A stretch of DNA of 51,512 nt, taken from the NCBI GenBank assembly GCA_035504215.1, contig DATJSI010000149.1, forward strand, positions 1 through 51,512, written 5' to 3'. The first letter of the stretch is position 1; the number at the start of each line of letters is the position of its first letter. The position numbers were made by a program, and so were the translations under genes. Source of the DNA: Mycobacteriales bacterium (lineage in GTDB: Bacteria > Actinomycetota > Actinomycetes > JAFAQI01). Below are positions 1 through 7,028 of this stretch, in pieces. The notes beneath the pieces were generated by a model that saw only the letters and a program-made list of their open reading frames with translations, was not told the DNA's origin and did no database searches.

Positions 1-1
1 C

Positions 2-226
2 GACGCGGGCAAGAAGCTGCTCGCCGGCGACTCGCTCCCGATTCCGCCGAGCGGTACGCCGGTGTCGGAGACCCAGAAGGACGAGGACTTCTTCATCGCC
101 GCCGGCTACGACTACAGCGACGCGCAGCAGCTCGCGACCATGTGGCACGAGACCGACATCACGCAGGTGAAGGCGGAAGCGGGCAAGAAGCTGCTCGACG
201 GCGAGACGCTGCCGATCTCCCCGTGA
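2..226 (+). CDS. C-terminal fragment of a repeat-containing protein of unknown function (5' truncated)
   Basis: The frame is open from the first base of the window and ends at TGA 224-226, so only the last 74 residues are visible. They contain two copies of a repeat ending in AGKKLLAGDSLPIPP and AGKKLLDGETLPISP. The second copy is preceded by a block with AGYDYSDAQQLATMW. Units of about 45-50 residues of this form suggest a tandem helical repeat. No membrane segment, cysteine or catalytic motif is visible in this part. The stop codon lies 46 nt before the GTG of the amidoligase on the same strand, so the two may be co-transcribed. I do not recognise a function. Confidence 0.75.
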   Translation, partial: DAGKKLLAGDSLPIPPSGTPVSETQKDEDFFIAAGYDYSDAQQLATMWHETDITQVKAEAGKKLLDGETLPISP

Positions 227-272
227 CCCGGCGGCGTCTGCGGGCGGGCCGCACCGCGTAGGGTCGCGGCTC

Positions 273-1316
273 GTGGGCGCCACGCTGCGGCAGCGGATCG
301 GGTTCGAGGTCGAGCTGCTGGCCCCGCGCGGCGCGTCCCGCCGTACGCTCGCCGACGCGCTGGCAGGTCAGGTCGACGGCACGGTCCGCGCGGTCTGGCA
401 CGAGGACAGCGAACCCTCGCTGGTCCGCAGCCTCGACGGCCGGTTCCTGCACCTCACCCAGGGGTTCGAGGTGATCCGGCCATCGGGGCTGCCGCTGTGC
501 ACGCTCGTCGACGACGTGACGATCGCCGCCGACCTCGACTCCGCAGCCGCCGCACCGCCCGGCTGGCACCGCATCCTGACCGACGACCCACGGTTGCTCC
601 GGCTGCTGGCTCGCTGCAGCGACCCCGCCGGTCCGCTCGACACCGCGCTCGACGAAGTGGCGGCGTTGTGGGGCGTGCTGCCGGAGCAGATCGGCAGCAT
701 CTGGCGGGTGGAGTCCGTGGGGACGGTCGCGCTCGCGTTGCCCGCCGGCGGCGAGCGCGAGCGACCGTGCGAGGTGATCACGCCACCACTGTCGAGTGGC
801 CACGAGGCTGCTCTCGCGGAGCTGCTGACCCCGGCCGCCGCGCTCGGCTTCACGGTTCCCGACGAGGCAGCAGTGCACCTGCACGTCGACGCCGCCCCGT
901 TCCGGGCACCGGCTGCGCTTGCGAACGTGATCCGGCTGTTCGCGTGGTGGCGCGAGCCGCTGCACGTCCTGCTCGGCACGAACCCGCGCTGCCGGCGCCT
1001 GGCTGCCCTCCCCCACCCCCTCGTCGACGCCGTCGCCGGCAAGCCCACCATCGACGAGCTTCGTACGGCGGCCAAGACCGGCGGCCTGCGCAAGTTCTGC
1101 GACGTCAACCTCACTCAACTGCTCCTCGACCACCCCTTCCGCGACACCGTTGAGGTGCGCGTCCTGCCGGGCTCGATCGATGCCACTGACATCGTGGCGC
1201 GCGCCGCCATGGTCGAGCGGCTGCTCGACCGCTGCCTCGACCCCACGCCGTACCCCGCACCGCCCGACGACCCCGACGCCGCCCTCGCGCTCCTTCGGGC
1301 CGCGGCCGGCGCGTAG
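273..1316 (+). CDS. putative amidoligase (Amidoligase_2-like, COOH-NH2 ligase fold)
   Basis: This 347-residue protein opens with IGFEVELLAPRGASRRTLADAL. That resembles the N-terminal strand/helix of Amidoligase_2 proteins, a branch of the glutamine-synthetase/glutamate-cysteine-ligase fold predicted to form amide or isopeptide bonds with ATP. A His-x-His in the middle (VHLHVDAAPF) and the late VEVRVLPGSID also fit that fold, in which acidic and histidine residues bind Mg-ATP. No signal peptide or membrane segment is seen, so it is probably cytoplasmic. The start is GTG at 273, with no strong ribosome site. The repeat protein just upstream is a possible substrate or partner. The family call is from pattern recognition; the substrate is unknown. 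Confidence 0.6.
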   Translation: MGATLRQRIGFEVELLAPRGASRRTLADALAGQVDGTVRAVWHEDSEPSLVRSLDGRFLHLTQGFEVIRPSGLPLCTLVDDVTIAADLDSAAAAPPGWHRILTDDPRLLRLLARCSDPAGPLDTALDEVAALWGVLPEQIGSIWRVESVGTVALALPAGGERERPCEVITPPLSSGHEAALAELLTPAAALGFTVPDEAAVHLHVDAAPFRAPAALANVIRLFAWWREPLHVLLGTNPRCRRLAALPHPLVDAVAGKPTIDELRTAAKTGGLRKFCDVNLTQLLLDHPFRDTVEVRVLPGSIDATDIVARAAMVERLLDRCLDPTPYPAPPDDPDAALALLRAAAGA

Positions 1317-1335
1317 CGTCGGGCGGCTCGGCGGG

Positions 1336-2301
1336 CTACCAGACCGGTTCGACCCAGCGGCGGTGCCCCGCGTCCGGAACCCGGCGCGAAAGATGGCCGT
1401 CCCACCACCACGTCTCGCCGGCCGCGTCACGGACCAGCAGGTCGCCGTTGCCGGCAGCGGATACCGCGTCCACTCTGCGAGGCAAGCCGCGCGCGATCAC
1501 CTTGCCCGCGTCGGCGCCGCGAAGGCTCACCAGGTCGCCGTTGCGCGCGGCGACCAGCTGGCGCTTCCACCAGAACACGAACCCGCGCCGGGTGATCCGC
1601 GGCGCCGAGGCGTACGACGAGCCGTAGCCGGCGGTGTCGACCAACCGGGTGCCGTCGATCCGAGCGTGCCGCTTGGAAGCCACGAGGTCGACCGCGAGAT
1701 GGCGGCTGTCCGGCGCCCACTCGAGGTCGCCCACGCCGAGCCATTTCGACCCGTTGCCGGTGAACACCCGCTCCGAGCGCGTGACGAGATCGATGACGAT
1801 CAGGCGCTCCGGCCCTTCGCAGCGCCGGCCGGCGGCCGAGTCGCGGGCCAGCGGAGGCCCGTCGACGAGGACGGCCAGCCGCAGGCCGTTCGGGCTGAGT
1901 ACGGGGGCCGCGGCAACGTCATCGATCCAATGACCGGGAACCGTCGCGATCCTCGCGACCTTGCGCAGGAAGCCGGTCCGGTTCGGCCGCAGGGTGAGTG
2001 CGCCGATCCCGGTCGAGCAGGCCCGAGCATCCCGCTCGACATACGCAACCTGCTCGCCGGCATTCGTGGCCAGTCCGTAGGGTCCGTTGTGGCCGAGTCC
2101 GGCGCGGCCGGTCACGTGGCCCGTGGTGGCATCGACGAGGCCGAGCCGTGACGGCATCAGCTCGGTGAGGAACGGCTGCGGCGGTCGCGAGGTGTCGATC
2201 CGGACGTGCGCCGGGGGCGGATGGCCGGCCGAGGAACTTCCGTGCCAGGTACACCCGGCACAAAGCGCAGCCAAGACCAGCAATCCGGACACCCGCCGCA
2301 C
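1336..2301 (-). CDS. putative exported lipoprotein, WD40/TolB-like beta-propeller
   Basis: This 321-residue protein starts with a short signal peptide (MRRVSGLLVLAALCAGC) whose cysteine at about position 16 is a plausible but imperfect lipobox: CAGC has Cys rather than a small residue at -3. The mature part shows repeated blade-like stretches such as LGLVDATTGHVTGRAGLG, VLSPNGLRLAVLVDG and WAPDSRHLAVD. The 'AP/SPDSRHLAV' pattern is typical of TolB/WD40-like propellers. It may bind a ligand at the cell surface, but no enzymatic motif is visible. The start used is GTG 2301; GTG 2289 would shorten the signal n-region. It is followed downstream only by the convergent amidoligase. Confidence 0.6.
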   Translation of the reverse strand: MRRVSGLLVLAALCAGCTWHGSSSAGHPPPAHVRIDTSRPPQPFLTELMPSRLGLVDATTGHVTGRAGLGHNGPYGLATNAGEQVAYVERDARACSTGIGALTLRPNRTGFLRKVARIATVPGHWIDDVAAAPVLSPNGLRLAVLVDGPPLARDSAAGRRCEGPERLIVIDLVTRSERVFTGNGSKWLGVGDLEWAPDSRHLAVDLVASKRHARIDGTRLVDTAGYGSSYASAPRITRRGFVFWWKRQLVAARNGDLVSLRGADAGKVIARGLPRRVDAVSAAGNGDLLVRDAAGETWWWDGHLSRRVPDAGHRRWVEPVW

Positions 2302-2352
2302 ACCACTCAGACGTCCCGCCCGGCCGCATGGTTGGGCCGAGGTTCGGTCCGC

Positions 2353-2973
2353 TCAGGTGAGGTTCTTCGCCAGCCAGTCGTTCAACGGCACGGACGCGCG
2401 AAGGAAGCCGACGACGCGGTCCTTCGCCTTCGCCGTACCCAACCAGGCGGCGGCCGGCCAGGACTGCCAGCTGACCAGGCCCTTGGCCCGCAACAGCTCC
2501 GCGCGCGGATGATCCTTCGGGTAGCCGCGCGGCACCGTCTTCAGCTCGCCGTGCGAAGAGACGTCGATCTTGGCCGCCCGCAACTGGTCGACGATCGCCT
2601 GCAGCGGCGCGCCGCTCGCGTCGTCGGCGACCGCGTCCCGGTAGCGGGCCAGCTCCTCGGGCTCGAGGTGCCAGCGGCCGCAGCCCGAGCCGAGACCCTC
2701 CGCGGACAGCTGCACGTACCCCCCGCCCGCGAGCACCGCACCGATCGCAGTCTTGTACGGCGTCTTGTCCGCACTGAACCGCACGTCTCGATACGGCCGG
2801 AAGATCTTGCCCTCGCCGAACTCCGGTTCGAGCTCGGCGATCAGCTCCTGCATCGGGCGCAGCACGCACTCGTCATACGTCGCCTTGTGCGCTACCCAGT
2901 AGGTCTTCGTGTTGTCGGCCTGCAGACCCTCGTAGAACTCGATCGCCTCGACCGGCCAGCCCTTGAACGCCAT
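2353..2973 (-). CDS. DUF2461 family protein
   Basis: This 206-residue cytoplasmic protein begins FKGWPVEAIEFYEGLQADN and contains KTYWVAHKATYDECVLRP and FRPYRDVRFSADKTPYKT. These are hallmarks of DUF2461 (TIGR02453), which has the usual length of about 210 residues. The conserved Arg/Asp/Lys cluster (RDVRFSADKTPYK) is present. The biochemical function of the family is not established. It is transcribed toward the lipoprotein gene, 51 nt away, and could share its transcript. The start is ATG 2973. Confidence 0.85.
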   Translation of the reverse strand: MAFKGWPVEAIEFYEGLQADNTKTYWVAHKATYDECVLRPMQELIAELEPEFGEGKIFRPYRDVRFSADKTPYKTAIGAVLAGGGYVQLSAEGLGSGCGRWHLEPEELARYRDAVADDASGAPLQAIVDQLRAAKIDVSSHGELKTVPRGYPKDHPRAELLRAKGLVSWQSWPAAAWLGTAKAKDRVVGFLRASVPLNDWLAKNLT

Positions 2974-3135
2974 GAGCGCAGGCTACGACTCGGCGCGGTG
3001 ACGGACCGCCTCGACGTTGCCATCGGGGGTCACGCTCGAACCCGCCGTAGTACCCGGCTCGTGACCGTGCTCGGGACGAAGGTCCCTGGCCATCCGCGCA
3101 GCCGGCCCGGACCCTGGGAGGCGAAGGAGCGTGAG

Positions 3136-3660
3136 ATGACGATCCGCAGGAGCCCCGAGCGGCTTCCGCCCGCCGTGCCGCTCGCGCGGCACGGCTGGGT
3201 CCAGGCGGACGCGGTTGTGACGTGCAGCGCCTACCACGCCCGCACCCGGCTCTGGCGGCTACTGAGCGACGCCGCGTCAGGAGACCCGGCCGACGGCCTC
3301 GACGTCGAGCTCGTGGTGGGTCCCCGCCGCAGCCGCTCGCTGCACAAGCGGGTTTTGGCGCGGTTGAGCAACCCGCGACCGCGCGGGCCGAGCTACCTCT
3401 ACGACCTGAAGTGGCACCCGATCGGCTCGCTGGCGAGCGGCTATCCGGCACTGGACGCGCGGCTGGCCATCACCGCCGTCGACGGCACCACGTGCCTGCT
3501 GTCGCTCGCCGGTGCCTACCAACCGCCGCTCGGGGTGGTCGGCCACGCGGTCGACGAGTTGGCTCTGCACCGACTGGCGAGCTCGACCGCGAAGGCGATG
3601 ATCACCCGTCTCGCCGCGCTCGCGACCGCACAGGCCGCGCTCGGCCAGACCCTCGGCTGA
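3136..3660 (+). CDS. conserved hypothetical protein, 174 residues
   Basis: The start is set at ATG 3136 because AAGGAG (3124-3129) sits at ribosome-binding distance; the frame is open further upstream but with no better start. The protein is basic near the middle (RRSRSLHKRVLARLSN), then has mixed alpha/beta sequence with ALDARLAITAVDGTTCLLSLAGAYQPPLG and a C-terminal helix. The length and the alternating strand pattern ending in a long helix resemble SRPBCC/START-like small-molecule-binding proteins, but I see no diagnostic motif. A strong hairpin follows the stop codon immediately. Confidence 0.6.
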   Translation: MTIRRSPERLPPAVPLARHGWVQADAVVTCSAYHARTRLWRLLSDAASGDPADGLDVELVVGPRRSRSLHKRVLARLSNPRPRGPSYLYDLKWHPIGSLASGYPALDARLAITAVDGTTCLLSLAGAYQPPLGVVGHAVDELALHRLASSTAKAMITRLAALATAQAALGQTLG

Positions 3661-3699
3661 TCCGGCCGGCCGGTCACGCGGTCCCCGGCCGGCCGGATC
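3659..3699. terminator. bidirectional hairpin terminator
   Basis: A perfect 15-bp inverted repeat: left arm 3659-3673 (GATCCGGCCGGCCGG), right arm 3685-3699, separated by an 11-nt loop. It overlaps the stop codon of the + gene and lies 10 nt before the stop of the convergent methyltransferase gene. There is no T tract, as is usual for GC-rich actinobacterial terminators. Confidence 0.8.
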
Positions 3700-3708
3700 C
3701 GCGGCGAA

Positions 3709-4764
3709 CTAGGGCCGCACCTCGTAGACCAGGTTGAACGGCGTCTCGGTCGCGCGCCGGAACCTGGTGAACCCGGCATCGGTCATCACGCGACGGATCG
3801 CCGCCTCGCCCGCTTGCGCACCGAGCGCGTACCCGCCGTTCTGCGAGAGCGCATTCGGCACGCAGAGCTGGGTCGAGAAGTTGTAGTAGACCCGACCCAC
3901 CGGGTTGAGGTTGCCGCTGATCGTGTCGGTCGCGAACGGCTCGACCACCAGCCAGGTGCCGTCCGGGGCAATCGCCTCGCGCACGTGCTTAGCGGCCGCG
4001 AGCGGGTCGCCCATGTCGTGCAGGCAGTCGAAGGTTGCCACCAGGTCGTAGCCGGATCCACCGAAGGTCGACGCCGTCGCGACCTCGAACTGAACGCGGT
4101 CGGCGACGCCCGCGTCCGCGGCGCGCTTGCGAGCCAGCTCGATCGAGCGCTCGTGGTAGTCCGAGCCGGTGAGGCTCGACGCCGGATAGGCCTCCGCGAG
4201 CAGGACCGTGGATGCCCCGAGCCCGCAGCCGAGATCCGCCACCCGCGCGCCAGCGGACAGCTTCTCGTGAACGCCGTCGAGCGCGGGAATCCACGACGGC
4301 ACGAGGTTGGCGATGTAGCCGGGTCGGAAGAACTGCTCGCAGCCGACGAACACGTCCTCGTCGTGCTCGTGCCAGCCGACGCCGTCACCGGTCTTGAAGG
4401 CGGCCGCGATCCGCTCGTTCGCCTTCAATGTCCCGAGCGCGAGAACGAACGCGCCGGGTGCATAGACCGCGCCGTCGGGGTTCGCGAGCGCGAACGCCTG
4501 CTCCTCGGTCATCGAGTACACGTCCCCCTCGGCGTCGTACTCCACGTAGCCGCCGGCGGCCTGGCCGCGCAGCCACTCACCGATGTAGCGCGGGTTGCAG
4601 CCGGTACGCCGAGCCAGCTCGTCCGCGGTTGCCGGCCCGGCGGCCAGCTCCTGGTAGAGCCCGAGCCGATGCCCGATGACGACGTTGCCGGCCGCCGCCG
4701 TGGCGCCCAGATCGGTCACGAACCGCCCGAGGAACTCGTGCAGCTTTGCCTCGTCGATCGCCAT
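3709..4764 (-). CDS. SAM-dependent methyltransferase with N-terminal winged helix (Rv2258c-like)
   Basis: This 351-residue protein starts at ATG 4764, chosen because AAGGAGG (complement of 4771-4777) lies 6 nt upstream; an upstream ATG at 4860 lacks this and would run through the operator. Residues ~1-90 form a helical/winged-helix region (ATADELARRTGCNPRYIGEW). A Rossmann methyltransferase follows, with motif I ADLGCGLGASTVLLAEAYP, the acidic SGSDYHERS-type second strand (read here as TGSDYHERS), and DLVATFDCLHDMGDP as motif IV. The architecture matches mycobacterial Rv2258c-type enzymes that methylate small molecules. It is divergent from the hydrolase-glycosyltransferase fusion across a shared 140-bp intergenic region, which suggests joint control and possibly a common pathway. 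The acceptor is unknown. Confidence 0.85.
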   Translation of the reverse strand: MAIDEAKLHEFLGRFVTDLGATAAAGNVVIGHRLGLYQELAAGPATADELARRTGCNPRYIGEWLRGQAAGGYVEYDAEGDVYSMTEEQAFALANPDGAVYAPGAFVLALGTLKANERIAAAFKTGDGVGWHEHDEDVFVGCEQFFRPGYIANLVPSWIPALDGVHEKLSAGARVADLGCGLGASTVLLAEAYPASSLTGSDYHERSIELARKRAADAGVADRVQFEVATASTFGGSGYDLVATFDCLHDMGDPLAAAKHVREAIAPDGTWLVVEPFATDTISGNLNPVGRVYYNFSTQLCVPNALSQNGGYALGAQAGEAAIRRVMTDAGFTRFRRATETPFNLVYEVRP

Positions 4765-4817
4765 GTCCTGCCTCCTTGAATCGATGGCCTCGTTGGCGGC
4801 ACCGATCGTCGAGGGCG

Positions 4818-4850
4818 GCATTGCACTTCGGTTGCAATGCCGCTGCAATG
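4818..4850. promoter_or_regulatory. candidate operator between divergent methyltransferase and hydrolase-GT genes
   Basis: A perfect 8-bp inverted repeat, GCATTGCA (4818-4825) and TGCAATGC (4833-4840), with a 7-bp spacer, is followed by a third half-site, TGCAATG (4844-4850). The three half-sites sit in an AT-richer patch between two divergent starts (4764 and 4905). This looks like a regulator binding site. The nearby SARP protein (7029-10328) normally uses direct repeats, so the cognate regulator is uncertain. Confidence 0.6.
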
Positions 4851-4904
4851 AGGTCGGCAAGGGTGATCCGAGACGCCGGCAGCGGCGCCGGGGAGGTGAG
4901 CGCG

Positions 4905-7016
4905 ATGCGAGCGAGATACCCGGACATCGAGGACTTCATCGAGCGGGACGGGATCAAGGTCGGCTACGAGGTCTTCGGCGCCGGGCTCCCGGCAATCGTG
5001 TTCACGCCGATCGACGGCATCGTCGAGTCACGGGCATGGAAAGCGCAGGTGCCGTACCTGGCCCGCAACCATCTCGTCGTCACCATCGATCCACGGGGCA
5101 ACGGCAGATCCGACCGGCCCACCGAGGCGTCCAGCTTCAACAACCACGAGTTCGTGGCGGACACGATCGCCGTCATGGACGCGATAGGGATCGAGAAGGC
5201 AGTGCTGGTGGGGCTGTGTAGCTCGGGCTGGCGGTCGATCCTCACCGCAGTTCAGCATCCCGACCGGGTGGCCGGAATCGTGAGCATCGCCACCTGGGCC
5301 CCGTTCCTCACCCAGCCTTTCGACTACCGGGCTGAGACCGACTTCGACGCCGAGCTCGAGGTGTACGAAGGATGGCAGAAGTCCAACCGCCACTACTGGC
5401 TGCGCGACTGGCCCGGTTACGCCGAGTTCTTCTTCGGCGAGCTGCTGAGCGAACCGCACTCGACGAAGCAGCTGGAGGACTGCATCGAGTGGGCGATGGG
5501 CATCGGCCCCGAAACGATGATCCTGCACGACAGCGCGTGGCCCGGATCGGACTCGGCCGAGCAGACCGAAGCGATCATCCGGCAGGTCGACTGCCCGGTG
5601 CTGGCGATCCACGGGCTCGCCGACAGGTGCCAGCCGCTGGCGCGCAGCGAGCGTCTCGCCGAGCTCACCGGAGGCCGGCTGGTGACGCTCGAGGGAGTCG
5701 GGCACCTCCCTCAGGTTCGAGAACCGGTCATCGTCAACCACTTGATTCGCGACTTCGTGCGGAGCATCGCGCCACCACCGACCAGCCCACGACTGTGGAC
5801 CAGGCCGATGACCCGCGAACGACGGGTGCTCATGCTGTCCTCGCCGATCGGCCTCGGCCACTCCCGCCGCGACGTCGCCATCGCCGACGAGCTGCGCCGG
5901 CTGCACCCTGACGTCGAGGTGCACTGGCTCGCCCAGCATCCGCTGACCGAGCTGCTCGAACGCCGAGGTGAGCACGTTCACCCGGCGTCGGCGTACCTTG
6001 CCAGCGAGTCCGGCCACTTCGAGTCGGAGTCCGCGGAGCATGACCTGCATGCGTTCCAAGCCCTGCGGCGCATGGACGAGATCATGGTCAACAACTTCAT
6101 GGTCTTCTCGGACCTCGTCGAAGACGAGCAGTACGACGCGTGGATCGGCGACGAGGCGTGGGAGCTCGACTACTTCCTGCACGAGAACCCTGACCTGAAG
6201 CGTGCGCCCTATGTCTGGCTCACCGACTTCGTCGGTTGGCTCCCGATGCCGGACGGCGGCGAACGCGAGGCGTTTCTCACCGCCGACTACAACGCCGAGA
6301 TGGTCGAGCAGATCCAACGCTTCCCACGGTTGCGGGACCGGGCGCTGTTCGTCGGCAACGCGGACGACATCGTGCCCGACGCGTTGGGACCGGCGCTGCC
6401 CGGCATCCGCGAATGGACCGAGCAGCACTTCGACTTCGTGGGTTACGTCACCGGGTACGACCCTGCCGACGTGGCCGACACAGCGGCGGTGCGCGCTTCA
6501 CTCGGATACCGACCTGACGAGCTCGTTTGCATCGTGACGGTCGGCGGCTCGGGCGTCGGCAGCCACCTGCTCCGCCGAGCGATCGCCGCCTTCCCCGACG
6601 CCAAGCGCGCCGTACCTGCGTTGCGCATGGTGGTCGTGGCAGGACCCAGGATCGATCCGTCGTCGCTACCGAGCAGTCCTGGCCTGGAGGTGCACTCCTA
6701 CGTCCACGACCTGTACCGACACCTCGCGGTGTGCGACCTCGCAATCGTGCAAGGCGGGCTCACCACGGCGATGGAGCTGACCACCCACCGGCGGCCGTTC
6801 GTGTACGTGCCGCTGCGCAACCACTTCGAGCAGAACTTCCACGTCCGGCAACGCCTGGACCGCTACGGAGCCGGCACCTGCATCGAGTACGACGACGCGA
6901 CACCGGACCGGCTCGCGGCCGCGATCGCTGACGAGATCGGCAGCGCGCCGTCGTACCGTCCGGTCGAGACGGACGGCGCGGCTCGAGCCGCCGCGAAGAT
7001 CGCCGAGCTGTTGTAG
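4905..7016 (+). CDS. alpha/beta hydrolase :: GT-B glycosyltransferase fusion
   Basis: This 703-residue two-domain protein starts at ATG 4905, behind GGGAGG 4891-4896. Residues ~1-300 are an alpha/beta hydrolase. The oxyanion/DPRG region is IDPRGNGRSD. The nucleophile elbow is LVGLCSSGW, with Cys105 where Ser is usual. A late Asp (HGLADRCQP) and His (GVGHLPQVREP) complete the triad. From ~305 on, a GT-B glycosyltransferase begins with LMLSSPIGLGHSRRDVAIA. Its C-terminal donor-binding segment, QGGLTTAMELTTHRRPFVYVPL then RNHFEQN, resembles MurG/UGT-like (GT28/GT1) enzymes. No signal peptide or membrane helix is seen. The gene is divergent from a methyltransferase and convergent with a SARP regulator. 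Substrates are unknown; the sugar donor is probably an NDP-sugar. Confidence 0.85.
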   Translation: MRARYPDIEDFIERDGIKVGYEVFGAGLPAIVFTPIDGIVESRAWKAQVPYLARNHLVVTIDPRGNGRSDRPTEASSFNNHEFVADTIAVMDAIGIEKAVLVGLCSSGWRSILTAVQHPDRVAGIVSIATWAPFLTQPFDYRAETDFDAELEVYEGWQKSNRHYWLRDWPGYAEFFFGELLSEPHSTKQLEDCIEWAMGIGPETMILHDSAWPGSDSAEQTEAIIRQVDCPVLAIHGLADRCQPLARSERLAELTGGRLVTLEGVGHLPQVREPVIVNHLIRDFVRSIAPPPTSPRLWTRPMTRERRVLMLSSPIGLGHSRRDVAIADELRRLHPDVEVHWLAQHPLTELLERRGEHVHPASAYLASESGHFESESAEHDLHAFQALRRMDEIMVNNFMVFSDLVEDEQYDAWIGDEAWELDYFLHENPDLKRAPYVWLTDFVGWLPMPDGGEREAFLTADYNAEMVEQIQRFPRLRDRALFVGNADDIVPDALGPALPGIREWTEQHFDFVGYVTGYDPADVADTAAVRASLGYRPDELVCIVTVGGSGVGSHLLRRAIAAFPDAKRAVPALRMVVVAGPRIDPSSLPSSPGLEVHSYVHDLYRHLAVCDLAIVQGGLTTAMELTTHRRPFVYVPLRNHFEQNFHVRQRLDRYGAGTCIEYDDATPDRLAAAIADEIGSAPSYRPVETDGAARAAAKIAELL

Positions 7017-7028
7017 GAGCGTCCGGTC

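Noticed and set aside
159-1430. Long open frame on the minus strand over the amidoligase
   Set aside because: It is Arg/Gly/Ala-rich with no known motifs; this is the shadow of a GC-rich coding strand.
3222-3737. Plus-strand frame overlapping the 3136-3660 gene
   Set aside because: It is Arg/Pro-rich, crosses the terminator hairpin and lacks a ribosome site.
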